Assembly: GCA_004556455.1 (NCBI GenBank)
Contig: SFGY01000002.1
Span: forward strand, 1 to 64,000
Direction of reading: 5' to 3'
DNA length: 64,000 nucleotides
Origin: Clostridiales bacterium
Lineage (GTDB): Bacteria; Bacillota; Clostridia; Saccharofermentanales; DTU023
Below, one piece after another: positions 25,492-34,283 of the stretch. The position numbers were made by a program, and so were the translations under genes. How positions within the stretch are numbered: position 1 is the first letter of the stretch; every line of letters begins with the position of its first letter. Below the pieces are notes generated by a model. It saw only the letters and a list, made by a program, of their open reading frames with translations. It was not told where the DNA came from and made no database searches.

Positions 25492-27570
25492 TTAAGAATT
25501 AAAGGCCTTGGTCTTGCGGAAGCCAAGGTAGGAGATAAACATCAGCACCGCTGAGACGATCACGGTGATGGACGCGCCAAGCGCCTGATATTGCTTATCT
25601 ATGGTGAGTTTATAAATATAGGAAATAAGAATGTCCGAAGAGCCCGCCAGGTTGCCGTAAAGACTCGGGAAGAAGGGACCGCCATCATTGAAGAGGGCGA
25701 TAATGCTGTAGTTGTTGAAGTTAAAAGTGTACTGCGTCACCAGCAGCGGCGCGATCTGAAAAAGCACCAGCGGGACCGTGATATGACGGATGCGCTGAAA
25801 GCCTCTCGCGCCGTCAATGTCGGCCGCCTCGTAGAGGTCGGAGGGAATGCTCTGTAAAATGCCCGTGCAGAGCAGGAAGATATAAGAAGAACCCAGCCAG
25901 CCCTGCAGCATCACCAGGGCGATGCGCGTCAGTGTCGTATCACTTTTCACATTGACCGTGTGCCCCACAATGGCGGAGATAATTTCGGTCAGTGGTCCGT
26001 TGGGCGCCAGCATGATCGAAAAGAACATGATCGTGATGAAAGCGGGAACGGCCCAGGGAAGCAGATAGATCGTCCGCCAGAAGCGTTTGCCGCGAATGCG
26101 CTCCTGATTGACCAGCAGGGCCAGGAAAAAGCCAATGAGAATCGCCAGCGTTGTCGCGGCCAGAGTCCAGATCACGGTCCAGCCGAGGATCAGCCAGAAG
26201 GCCTTTCCGGCGACCCCCTGACCAAGAGCAAGCGTTTTATAGTTCTCCAGGCCAATCCAGACAAATTTCGACTGGTTTTTTGGATCCATATTGGTAAAGG
26301 AAAGCAGGATGGTGGTGATGGCCGGGAGCAGAACGATAAAGACGATCACGATCAGAGCCGGCGCAGACACAATATAGGGGAAGCCATTCCGGGAAATTTC
26401 CTGCCGGGTTTCCGTCCAGCGATTGGGGCGGATGCCTTTGAGCCTTTGCTTTTCCACGTGGAAGCTATCACGGATGTGAAAATAGTAGGCTGCAGCCGCA
26501 AAGAGCAGAAGGATGATGGCAATGATGCCCTCGATCATAAAAATGATGGAGCGGTCCACCCGCTTGCCGCCTTCGGCGAGGCTGATGAGACCGGCGATGC
26601 CCTGACCGCGGAAATTTCCGAAACCCAGAGCGTAGGGGATGGCCACCAGAAAGGTAAAGAGCCCGCTGAGAAAGAAGAGCAGCGCTTTGACAAATTGTTG
26701 ATTCAGCAGCTGCGAAAGTCCTGGAATCAGACTGCCAACCCAGGCTCTCAGCGGCAGGTGATCTTCGGTTTCCACAGGGATACGGCGATAAAGGTCGGAG
26801 AGATCCGCCTGCATGACGGCGCGCTCTTCTTTTAATTCAACTTTATGCCGGTGTTGCAGAGCGCGGAGTTCCTCTGTCTTTGAGCAGAGGGGGTCTTTCA
26901 TTTCCAGCATCTGGATTTCTTCAGCCTTCGCCCGCTTTAAGACGCGGCTCTCATTATGGACCGCTTTGGGGCTGATCATTCCGGACTTCTGCTTTTCTTT
27001 AAGCTCCTGATTGCGAAGCGCATATTTTTTCTCAATCAGCTTTTTTTCGGCGGATATCTGAGCCTTGATGGCACTGTCCCCATGTGCTGCGGCCGTTTGT
27101 TTTTCCTTTTGTACGCGCGCGATATGTTCATTTAAAAGGCGGCGGTTTTCCATCATCTCAGGCAGATGACGAAGTTTAACAACTGCGTTTCGCCAGGCCA
27201 GTTCAGCATCATAAGTCAGCTCAACATAAGGCTCATAGAAAGCTTCTTCCTTTTGGCTTTGCCGGATTTCACGGGAAAGTTTGGCGAGTGCAGGATCATC
27301 GTCAGGCTGACCCGCTTTTTCCCGGGCTTCCTCCGCTTTGAGCTGAGCCAGAAAGTTTTTTTCTGCAGCCCGATAGGCGGCTAGCTCCTTTTGGTAAGGG
27401 TGTTCGCTTTTGTTGCGGCGCAGCTCGGCTATTTTTTTCTGCAGCGCCTTGAGCTCATCTCCTCCCGCAGCCGCCGCTTTCTCTTCAAGAGCGGCAAGCT
27501 CGCGCAGGTAAAGATTTTTCCGCTCGTGCGCTTCGCCGATCTGGTCGATGACTTTTGGCGCAATTTTCAT
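25492..27570 (-). CDS. MalF-type sugar ABC permease with a ~270-residue coiled-coil N-terminal extension
   Basis: A 692-residue protein. Residues ~1-270 are charged, Lys/Glu/Ala-rich and helical (e.g. ELKALQKKIAELRRNKSEHP), strongly coiled-coil-like and without a signal peptide, so cytoplasmic. Next come several hydrophobic segments starting with AWVGSLIPGLSQLLNQQ, a feature of Gram-positive MalF proteins, then the permease core with the EAA motif YEAADIDGARGFQRIRHITVP. Typical Gram-positive MalF proteins are ~430 residues, so the extension is unusual. ATG 27570 is chosen because GGAGGG precedes it; two in-frame ATGs lie further upstream. It pairs with the MalG-type gene. Confidence 0.9.
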   Translation of the reverse strand: MKIAPKVIDQIGEAHERKNLYLRELAALEEKAAAAGGDELKALQKKIAELRRNKSEHPYQKELAAYRAAEKNFLAQLKAEEAREKAGQPDDDPALAKLSREIRQSQKEEAFYEPYVELTYDAELAWRNAVVKLRHLPEMMENRRLLNEHIARVQKEKQTAAAHGDSAIKAQISAEKKLIEKKYALRNQELKEKQKSGMISPKAVHNESRVLKRAKAEEIQMLEMKDPLCSKTEELRALQHRHKVELKEERAVMQADLSDLYRRIPVETEDHLPLRAWVGSLIPGLSQLLNQQFVKALLFFLSGLFTFLVAIPYALGFGNFRGQGIAGLISLAEGGKRVDRSIIFMIEGIIAIILLLFAAAAYYFHIRDSFHVEKQRLKGIRPNRWTETRQEISRNGFPYIVSAPALIVIVFIVLLPAITTILLSFTNMDPKNQSKFVWIGLENYKTLALGQGVAGKAFWLILGWTVIWTLAATTLAILIGFFLALLVNQERIRGKRFWRTIYLLPWAVPAFITIMFFSIMLAPNGPLTEIISAIVGHTVNVKSDTTLTRIALVMLQGWLGSSYIFLLCTGILQSIPSDLYEAADIDGARGFQRIRHITVPLVLFQIAPLLVTQYTFNFNNYSIIALFNDGGPFFPSLYGNLAGSSDILISYIYKLTIDKQYQALGASITVIVSAVLMFISYLGFRKTKAFNS

Positions 27571-27688
27571 CGCCTTCGTCCCTCCTTCTGTGTTTTTCAT
27601 GGCCGGGCCTCTTCTCCCGGCAGTCAATTGAAGAACTGTATCTGGGCCTTACGTTCGGCTTTTTTCGTTCAGATCAGTTCTGTGTCCT

Positions 27689-28171
27689 TCATTGTAGTTC
27701 TTTGTTAACAACCCCGTGCTCCTGCCGTTTTCCGCTGCGAAAAATGGCCACAATCAGCAGGAGCAAAAAGACAAGCCCCAGGTCATAAAAGAGCGAGTCG
27801 AAGCGAAAGGCGAGGAGTCTTGAGACGAGGACACAAAGTCCCAGCATTCCCCATACAGCCCTGTAGAGCAGATCCGGTCCTGTCCGCGGCAAAGCGAAGA
27901 CGCTGTACAGCGAACAGGCTGCTGGGTAAAGACAAGAAAAAAGGAAAATCATGAGATGCATGCTGATAAAGCGATCGGCATTCCCGGAGGGATTGGCAGA
28001 GAGCCAGAGCTCGTAGCTGCGGCTGTCTTTAACCAGCATCAACGCCTCCAGGGCTGAGCAGAAAATCATCGCTGCGGCAGGAAGCAAAATCGAGAGCAGC
28101 AGCTTCTCGTCTTTTTTCTTTTTTCTTCTCAGTGCAGTATCCATATTTCGACAAGTTAAATTCCTGATCAT
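27689..28171 (-). CDS. Small integral membrane protein, unknown
   Basis: A 160-residue protein with a basic N-terminus (RRKKKKDEK) and four predicted helices (KLLLSILLPAAAMIFCSAL; FISMHLMIFLFSCLYPAAC; a segment with GMLGLCVLVSRLLAF; DLGLVFLLLLIVAIF). No family recognised. It lies between the solute-binding protein and MalF-type genes of the importer on the same strand. The start is uncertain: neither ATG 28171 nor ATG 28144 has a good ribosome binding site. It could be an accessory subunit of the importer. Confidence 0.6.
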   Translation of the reverse strand: MIRNLTCRNMDTALRRKKKKDEKLLLSILLPAAAMIFCSALEALMLVKDSRSYELWLSANPSGNADRFISMHLMIFLFSCLYPAACSLYSVFALPRTGPDLLYRAVWGMLGLCVLVSRLLAFRFDSLFYDLGLVFLLLLIVAIFRSGKRQEHGVVNKELQ

Positions 28172-28286
28172 TTAAAGACCAAGAGCTAAGATTTCAATAG
28201 CTGAGAGCTTGAGAGCTAAAGAGCACAAAATTCATTAACTTAATGACTGAAAAATCCCGATAAATAAAAAGACTCTGTCTTTATGT

Positions 28287-28317
28287 GAAAAGGGAAGCCT
28301 CCGAAGGGAGGCTTCCC
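28287..28317 (-). terminator. Intrinsic terminator after the maltose-type binding-protein gene
   Basis: An 11-bp perfect stem, 28292-28302 with 28307-28317 (GGGAAGCCTCC on the plus strand), loop of four, followed on the minus strand by four Ts. It would separate most binding-protein transcripts from the permease genes, a common way to make more binding protein than permease. Confidence 0.8.
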
Positions 28318-28341
28318 GCCTGCTGTAACCCACAGCTGAAT

Positions 28342-29670
28342 TTATTTAATGTTATCCATCATGGAGGTGAAGGAAGCCTGAATTTCTTTGTAGGCTGCTT
28401 CAGCGCTTTCCGGTTTCACGGAGTTCCAGGAGAGAACGGCGTTCTTCCAGGTATCCCAGACCTGACCCCATTCACTGAAGAGCGGGCGTGCAGGAGCAGC
28501 TTTATAGGATTCAATCACGGCGAGGATCGTATCTTTGTCGATCTGCTCGAGATCTTCGGATTCCGTATAAGTTTCGGGTTTCACATTCTCCAGAATTTTG
28601 CCGCTGGCCTTGAAGAGGTCCACAGCATATTCGGGGTTAACGATTTCTTCGATCATCTTTTCGGCGATGGCCATTTTTGCGGGATCATCTTCGATGCGGG
28701 AATTGATCGCGAGGCCCCAGCCACCCTGCCAGTGTTTAAGAGGCTTGCCGTTGATGGTCAGCTGGTCGATAGGACGAATCATGAGATCTTTGCCGTCATC
28801 CGCGAGACCGGCGAATTTTGCGCTGTCCCAGGGGCCGCCGAGCAGAATCACGCCGCCCTTGCCGCTGGCGAAAGTATCATCAATATAGCCCCAGCCTGCG
28901 TCGGGATCGAAGAGGGTGGTTTCAGCGTCGGCATTGAGTTTCCAATAATCATAAAGGGCCGTGAAAAGCTCCTGCTTTTCCTTGGGCAGATCAGCCCAAT
29001 CCTGGCTCAGATCAGTGAAAAACTTTCCTTCTTCTTCGCTGTCTTTGCCGAGCAGTTCGACGTCGGCGGAGTTGGTCGTCGCAACACCATACCAGGCGTC
29101 GAAAATCGGCAGCAGAACAGTTTTCGCATCTTTAACTTCGCTCAGTTCGATGGGCTTTTCCAGATCAATCTCGGCTTCTTTGGCGTTCTTCGTGTTGACG
29201 AAATTGATCAGTGTTTCAATGTTGAAGGGGAAGGCGAAATATTCATCTTCAATTTTGAAGTTGCCGCCGATGCCTTTGTTAAAGGATTCAAAATCTTCCC
29301 AGCCGCCAATCTCTTTAACGAGTTTTTCAGAGTCAATCGCGGCGAGCGTTTCACTGTCTGTCAGACCATAAAGGCGGTCGGCAGGAATGGCGAACAGATC
29401 CGCGACATCGGGGTTAGAAGCATCGGTCTGGTCCAGGGTATCCAGATGGTCGAAGGCGCCGACTTCGATCAAAGTGATTTTGACGTCAGGATATTTGTCG
29501 CTGACACGTTTTGCGGCGGCCTCGTAGTAGTCCATCCAGCCTTCTTCGGCCTGGACTGAGATTTCTCCCGCCAGCTTTTCATCCTCAGCCTGAACTTTTC
29601 CAGGCAGGAAGGAGAGTGCGAGAGTGAGCACAAGAGCGAGGCTGAGAAGCCATTTGAGCTGATGTTTCAT
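28342..29670 (-). CDS. Extracellular sugar-binding protein (maltose/maltodextrin type)
   Basis: A 442-residue type I (cluster B) solute-binding protein. The signal peptide (~1-28) has cleavage after VQA rather than a lipobox, so it is secreted without a lipid anchor unless retained otherwise. Features include EEGWMDYYEAAAKRVSDKYP, a DLFAIPADRLYGL hinge segment, LINFVNTKNAK and GGPWDSAKFAG; the GGWGLAINSR and EWGQVWD segments fit MalE-like ligand clefts. It is the first gene of the minus-strand importer cluster. Maltose/maltodextrin is a guess from the MalF-like permease; other oligosaccharides are possible. Confidence 0.92.
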   Translation of the reverse strand: MKHQLKWLLSLALVLTLALSFLPGKVQAEDEKLAGEISVQAEEGWMDYYEAAAKRVSDKYPDVKITLIEVGAFDHLDTLDQTDASNPDVADLFAIPADRLYGLTDSETLAAIDSEKLVKEIGGWEDFESFNKGIGGNFKIEDEYFAFPFNIETLINFVNTKNAKEAEIDLEKPIELSEVKDAKTVLLPIFDAWYGVATTNSADVELLGKDSEEEGKFFTDLSQDWADLPKEKQELFTALYDYWKLNADAETTLFDPDAGWGYIDDTFASGKGGVILLGGPWDSAKFAGLADDGKDLMIRPIDQLTINGKPLKHWQGGWGLAINSRIEDDPAKMAIAEKMIEEIVNPEYAVDLFKASGKILENVKPETYTESEDLEQIDKDTILAVIESYKAAPARPLFSEWGQVWDTWKNAVLSWNSVKPESAEAAYKEIQASFTSMMDNIK

Positions 29671-29737
29671 AGATTTACCTCCGTCATTTCAGGGGTTTTT
29701 TATTGAAAATAGTGAGCCCCTGCTTATTTCCATATTT

Positions 29738-29764
29738 AGTATAACATATGCACGAAATGTTTCG
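29738..29764 (-). promoter_or_regulatory. Extended -10 promoter and overlapping CGAAA-N2-TTTCG operator for the sugar importer
   Basis: On the minus strand TG-T-TATACT (TATACT at 29743-29738) is an extended -10. Immediately upstream, CGAAATGTTTCG (29753-29764 on plus) is an inverted repeat of the size and symmetry used by LacI-family regulators such as MalR or CcpA, flanked by two CATATG boxes. Repression by a LacI-type sugar regulator is inferred; none is encoded in the window. Confidence 0.45.
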
Positions 29765-29840
29765 GTAACATATGTTTAAAACACGCCAAAATCAACAAGC
29801 TTTCGCTGGTCAAAAGGCTTCCTGTCTGCCAGCCTCAATA

Positions 29841-29942
29841 GAGGTCCTGCGATATCTTTCCCGCTGGTCTCGACGCGTATTAAGCTGTATTGGCCAGCCC
29901 GTCTCAGCAAGGGTCCAGCTATATCTTTACCCGGAGGTCTCG
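29841..29942. repeat. Imperfect direct repeat in the 447-bp intergenic region
   Basis: The ~33-bp segments at 29841-29873 and 29910-29942 are similar (GGTCCTGCGATATCTTTCCC versus GGTCCAGCTATATCTTTACC, then GGTCTCG in both), with a ~69-bp period. The interval 29671-30117 otherwise contains only the divergent promoters of the sugar importer and exoA. The repeat may be a decayed regulatory or mobile sequence. Confidence 0.5.
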
Positions 29943-30000
29943 CGCATCTTGAAGGTGCTCTGGCCTGCCAGCTTCTGCGGGAGAAGCCTGAAAATAGCCA

Positions 30001-30009
30001 TGCTATAAT
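30001..30009 (+). promoter_or_regulatory. Extended -10 promoter of exoA
   Basis: TG-C-TATAAT at 30001-30009 is a perfect extended -10. Predicted transcription start is near 30016, leaving a ~100-nt leader containing a small CTTCC/GGAAG hairpin. Confidence 0.55.
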
Positions 30010-30117
30010 AGAATAAACGAATGAACGAGAGAATTTACTTCTGGACTCAGCACTGAACAAAGAACGCGAGCTTCCCGGGAGGGAAGTTCCGGTGGAAACT
30101 TAAAGAAAGGGCAGGTC

Positions 30118-30882
30118 ATGCTCAAACTCATTTCATGGAACGTTAATGGCCTCAGAGCGATCGTCAAAAAAGGCTTTGCTGAACAGTTTAAAAAAGCGGA
30201 TGCGGATATTTTCTCGCTGCAGGAAACAAAGTTGCAGGAAGGACAGATTGAGCTTTCCTTTGACGGTTATGAATCCTATTGGAATTATGCCGAACGCAAA
30301 GGTTATTCGGGAACAGCCACCTTTACAAAGCACAAACCCATCTCGGTGACCCGCGGCCTCGGCCTGGAGGAACACGATCAGGAGGGCAGGGTGCTCACCT
30401 TGGAGTACGAACCCTTTTATCTCATCAACTGCTATACCCCAAACTCCCAGAATGAACTGGCTCGCCTGCCTTATCGTTTGCGCTGGGAAGAGGCTTTCCT
30501 GAGCTATTTAAAGCAGTTGGATCAGAAGAAACCCCTCATACTCTGTGGAGATTTGAATGTTGCGCACCAGGAAATTGACCTGAAAAATCCTGATACGAAT
30601 CACCTGAGTGCAGGCTTCAGTGATGAGGAGCGCGCCGCCATGACCCAGCTGCTCTCTGCAGGCTTTCTAGACAGCTTCCGCACCCTTTATCCGGAAGCCC
30701 GCAACCGCTATTCCTGGTGGTCTTATCGCACACGTGCCCGTGACCGCAATGCAGGCTGGAGAATTGATTATTTTATTGTCTCTGAACGCCTGCGTCCGCA
30801 TATTCTGGATGCTAAAATACACGATGAAATTCATGGCTCAGATCATTGCCCCGTGAGCCTTGAACTTGATTTCACTCTTTAA
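30118..30882 (+). CDS. exoA: Exodeoxyribonuclease III (AP endonuclease)
   Basis: A 254-residue Mg-dependent nuclease of base-excision repair that cuts DNA 5' of abasic sites and degrades 3' ends. All landmark motifs are present: SWNVNGLRAI, SLQETKLQ (catalytic Glu), NCYTPN, LCGDLNVAH (Asp/Asn) and the terminal GSDHCPVSLEL with catalytic Asp-His. The length is typical. ATG 30118 follows an AAAGGGCAGGT sequence. The next gene starts 47 bp later and may be co-transcribed. Confidence 0.97.
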   Translation: MLKLISWNVNGLRAIVKKGFAEQFKKADADIFSLQETKLQEGQIELSFDGYESYWNYAERKGYSGTATFTKHKPISVTRGLGLEEHDQEGRVLTLEYEPFYLINCYTPNSQNELARLPYRLRWEEAFLSYLKQLDQKKPLILCGDLNVAHQEIDLKNPDTNHLSAGFSDEERAAMTQLLSAGFLDSFRTLYPEARNRYSWWSYRTRARDRNAGWRIDYFIVSERLRPHILDAKIHDEIHGSDHCPVSLELDFTL

Positions 30883-30929
30883 ACGCCGGAAAATTAAATG
30901 CCGGTAAAACCAGGAAAGAGGTAAATATT

Positions 30930-31283
30930 ATGGCAGAATCCTTAAAGGAACTGGTTCAGCAATATCGTAAAACAGAAGAAGTCTGGAGAAACCTTCTGGA
31001 AAAGGAAAGTGACAAGCGGGATGACCTGATTTCCAAATCTGATGCCGATGAGGGCGATGAGCCCGCCAATCTGCGCGAGGTTCTCGATGACTATGCGGAT
31101 AAATCAGGCCTCCGCGACAAGCAGCGGGATGCCCTGATCGAGCTGAAAGAAGCTGAGCGCAAGCTTTTTGCCTGGCAGCTTGACCACACTGAAGACCCTC
31201 AGATGCGCGAAGAACTGGGTCACCTGGCCCAGGATTATGCGGGCAGAATTACCTGGCTGCGCCAGTTTCTCAAGGAAAAATAA
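30930..31283 (+). CDS. Small charged helical cytosolic protein, unknown
   Basis: A 117-residue protein made almost entirely of charged helices (KELVQQYRKTEEVWRNLLEK; ALIELKEAERKLFAWQLDH), with no signal peptide or membrane segment. I recognise no family. AAAGAGG precedes ATG 30930. It follows exoA in the same direction and is convergent with the large membrane protein gene downstream. Confidence 0.75.
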   Translation: MAESLKELVQQYRKTEEVWRNLLEKESDKRDDLISKSDADEGDEPANLREVLDDYADKSGLRDKQRDALIELKEAERKLFAWQLDHTEDPQMREELGHLAQDYAGRITWLRQFLKEK

Positions 31284-31405
31284 TTTGTACTTCTGGCCAT
31301 GAACCCTGATGGACGCCTGATTCGTCAGTCGTTCGGTGAGCTGCTGCCTTCGGCCTTTTCATCTGCATCACTGGAAAAATCGCTTTAGCTCGTGTTGCCC
31401 TTCGA

Positions 31406-34099
31406 TCAATCGCTTCCGGATGCATTGCTTTCGGAAGCATCATTTTTGGTCGAGTCGCTTTCCGTCGAGTCTCTCCTGGCTGATTTCGTCTCGCTTGATT
31501 GACTTTCAGCCGCGTTGCCCTCAATCGATTCATGATCCGTTAGACGGCTCTCCTTATCGAGCACAAAGGCAGCGAGGCTTTTCCCGGACAAATCCTCCGA
31601 GTAGACAAACCCCTTATCTTTATACCAGGCGGCAACGGACTGGCTCCAGAGATCAGCATGCCTTGTATCAATGAGAAGAAGGTCGATGTCGCGTCCGTAG
31701 CGAATGCTGGGATTGTGATCGATATCGTAGAGTTCCATGACATCCGCGAGGTCGTAACAGAGATACTGTCCGGCAGCAATGCGCCTGTCCCGGGGGATTT
31801 TGCTCAGATTCTGACGCAGCTCAAGGGACTGAGCCTTATTTTCTTCAGCCCGGATAAGATAAGGCTCTTCCTTGCGCAACAGGCCTAAACTGAAGAGCAT
31901 CGAAGCGCAGAGACCGCCCGCCAGAAGGGCGCTTCCGCCGGAGCGGAGAAAACGGGTATGCTCTGGTCTTTTGAGTTCCAGGTAAGCGAGCAGGGCGGCA
32001 AGAAAAAGAAAAGTCTGGCTGCCGTAGGAATAAGGTGTACCGAAAGAAAACTCAGCAATATTTTCAGAGAGCAAATTTAATAGCAACGGGAGGAAGAGAA
32101 TCATGTCCCGTTTGCGTCGCAGGAAAAAGGGCAGGAACCCCATCGAGGCCAGGCTGATCACAAGATATCGCAGCTTCCGGGGTTCAAAGATCAGGTGCAG
32201 AGCATAGGCCGGGTTCTGAAAGACGTCGCCGAGAATGCTGAGAAAAGAGAGCTGACCGTTCTGGGCAAGCAGGGGGCCTCGTTCGGCGAAAAGGCCGTTT
32301 CCGAAACGGGCCAAATACAGATTGCAGGCCAGCAGATGGGTCAGAGCCACACAGATAAGGATGGCCGAGACAATGATTGCGCTTTTGCGCCGCTTTTGCA
32401 GCTGAGTTAATTTTTCTTCATCGCTCAGTGCTGCGGATTCGCCCGGCGCGGTGGCATCCCTCCAAGCTCTTGATTTTTTCAGCGCGTTGGCTGCACTGCG
32501 ATTTCGAGATGCTCTCCCAGCTGTGGATTCGCTCAAAACTGCAGGCTGCGCAGATTTCGCAAGCATGTTCGGTTCTTCGGATAGGGTATGAGCAAGCAGA
32601 TAAATTGCGCCGCAAAGCAGGAAAAAGCCTGAGTTTTCGTGAATTAAAAGCAGGAAAAAAGAGCTGGCGATCAGCCCGACAAGGTTGTGCTCAAAGAGGG
32701 CAAGAAAGAAAAGATTAAGGAAGAGCGGATAAAGGATGGCCTCGGAAATTCCCTGCATTTCGGAACAGATCAGTCCGGTCTGCAAGAGATAAAAAGCGGC
32801 AAGAATACCCGTTTCCAAAGTCCCCAGATGAAAGTGACGGCAGAGGTAGAAGAGAGGGATGACTGAAGTGACAACGGTCACGATCGTCAGAAGCTGCAGG
32901 GTTTCCGGTCGGGGAAAGAGCAGGTAAGAAGGCAGGAAGGCATAGAGCAGTGGCGAAAGATGCAGCGAAAAATAAGAGCCAATGCCATCAGTAGCCAAAC
33001 TGCTGATCGGCAGGCCATTTTGGCTCATGGAGTTGAAAAGCTGCCGGAAAAGCGCAAAATTCTTACCCCCGGCGGATAAAGAAGAAACTTTTGCCAGGAG
33101 CAGACGGCCTGAAAAATAAAAATGGCAGACCACAGGGGCGGCAACCAGAAAAATGGCCAGAAGGAGCTTTAAGGGCAGCAGCTGATCTTTTTGCAGAGCA
33201 ACTTTGCGCTTGCTGTCCAGGTATTCTGTCATTAGCCTCAGCGCAAAAACCATCAATCCAACGGTCATGGCAATAATAAATACCCACGCTTCACGTCTTT
33301 CGAGATAGAAATAGTGGTTGGCTAAAGCATCACCGCCGGGGCTCAGCTCCGGACTGTCAAACATGGCTGCAAAATGAGGCAGAGCCTGTAAGATGCTCAG
33401 GATCAGCAAAAGGCCCACACACAATAGCGAAAACAGACTGAGGACTTTAGGCCAGCGCGGAGCATCATGTTCCAGCTTGTGACGCAGCGGCCAGAGAAAG
33501 AGGAGACCAAGCAGAAAAAGGCCAAAACTTGTGGGGAAATCTTTCCCTGAAAAGGCCAGGCCAAGATAGTATAAATTGGCCAGAAGAATGGTCTGACTTT
33601 CGCGCGGCGCTTTTTCAAAGCGTGCGCGCAGCAGGGCAAAAATCAGGAACAATACAAAAAAAGCAGCGAGTTGAAGCGGCAGGAAAGAGCGTCCCAGATA
33701 AGCTTTTTCGAAGAGACCGGACTCACCGGAAAAAAGCAGGAGGGCGAGCAGACTTTCGCCCAGGAAGGCATCCGCCAGGCAAAAAAGAAAATCTGCCGCG
33801 CGAAAATGAGGACAAAGACGCTTCCACCATGAGGCCTTCTCTTCCGCAGCGGTGTCTATCTTCCTCGGCGAAGTCGTCGCAGCTTTACTCGATCTCACCG
33901 GTGCAACCTTGCTTTGTGCCTCTGGCTCAGGCTTTCTCAGTGCATCCGGCTCAGCAGTACGCGGCCTCTCAGACATAGCTTTCTCCTGAGTCGGCACATG
34001 GCGCACCAAAGCAGACCCAGCCTTTTTCTCGTCCTTTTCTCCGCCCGGTTTTTCAGCTGCGAAAGCTTTTCCTGCATGAATCTTTATCTTCTCGTCCAT
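31406..34099 (-). CDS. Large polytopic membrane protein, DUF2079-like
   Basis: An 897-residue protein: a ~100-residue charged cytoplasmic N-terminus, then roughly 14-16 membrane helices, a second charged cytoplasmic insert (~520-580), and a Ser/Thr/Asp/Glu-rich tail. The middle (YFSLHLSPLLYAFLPSYLLF followed by ETLQLLTIV) matches the pattern of DUF2079 proteins, whose layout resembles membrane glycosyltransferases of the GT-C kind; function is not established. The start at 34099 has a weak ribosome binding site and a later in-frame ATG (MSERPR) is possible. Divergent from the HelD-like gene. Confidence 0.8.
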   Translation of the reverse strand: MDEKIKIHAGKAFAAEKPGGEKDEKKAGSALVRHVPTQEKAMSERPRTAEPDALRKPEPEAQSKVAPVRSSKAATTSPRKIDTAAEEKASWWKRLCPHFRAADFLFCLADAFLGESLLALLLFSGESGLFEKAYLGRSFLPLQLAAFFVLFLIFALLRARFEKAPRESQTILLANLYYLGLAFSGKDFPTSFGLFLLGLLFLWPLRHKLEHDAPRWPKVLSLFSLLCVGLLLILSILQALPHFAAMFDSPELSPGGDALANHYFYLERREAWVFIIAMTVGLMVFALRLMTEYLDSKRKVALQKDQLLPLKLLLAIFLVAAPVVCHFYFSGRLLLAKVSSLSAGGKNFALFRQLFNSMSQNGLPISSLATDGIGSYFSLHLSPLLYAFLPSYLLFPRPETLQLLTIVTVVTSVIPLFYLCRHFHLGTLETGILAAFYLLQTGLICSEMQGISEAILYPLFLNLFFLALFEHNLVGLIASSFFLLLIHENSGFFLLCGAIYLLAHTLSEEPNMLAKSAQPAVLSESTAGRASRNRSAANALKKSRAWRDATAPGESAALSDEEKLTQLQKRRKSAIIVSAILICVALTHLLACNLYLARFGNGLFAERGPLLAQNGQLSFLSILGDVFQNPAYALHLIFEPRKLRYLVISLASMGFLPFFLRRKRDMILFLPLLLNLLSENIAEFSFGTPYSYGSQTFLFLAALLAYLELKRPEHTRFLRSGGSALLAGGLCASMLFSLGLLRKEEPYLIRAEENKAQSLELRQNLSKIPRDRRIAAGQYLCYDLADVMELYDIDHNPSIRYGRDIDLLLIDTRHADLWSQSVAAWYKDKGFVYSEDLSGKSLAAFVLDKESRLTDHESIEGNAAESQSSETKSARRDSTESDSTKNDASESNASGSD

Positions 34100-34233
34100 G
34101 GTCTCGTTTCTCTGAAATCAGAAATCCAAATAAATCAGATATCTGAAAAAATCAGCTGTCTTAAACATTTTCTAAAGTATAGCACAGCACTAAATATCCT
34201 CCCGTGCGACTTTATCTCCGTGAGACGGCAGGT

Positions 34234-34239
34234 TATAAT
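34234..34239 (+). promoter_or_regulatory. Predicted -10 of the helicase gene
   Basis: A perfect TATAAT 14 bp before the first possible ATG (34248). A weak TTTATC lies 17 bp upstream. Transcription would begin near 34246, which argues for the start at 34284 with its GAGGG box. Confidence 0.4.
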
Positions 34240-34283
34240 AAAAAAATATGTTCAGAGAATGCATGAGCAAAAGTGAGGGCAAA

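Noticed and set aside
25960..26835. Long plus-strand open frame inside the MalF-type gene
   Set aside because: Antisense shadow with low-complexity Gln/Asp/His composition; the minus-strand permease is certain.
28285..29559. Long plus-strand open frame opposite the sugar-binding-protein gene
   Set aside because: It mirrors the minus-strand gene 28342-29670, which has a signal peptide, conserved motifs and a terminator. The plus frame has no ribosome binding site and an unnatural Phe/Val-rich composition.
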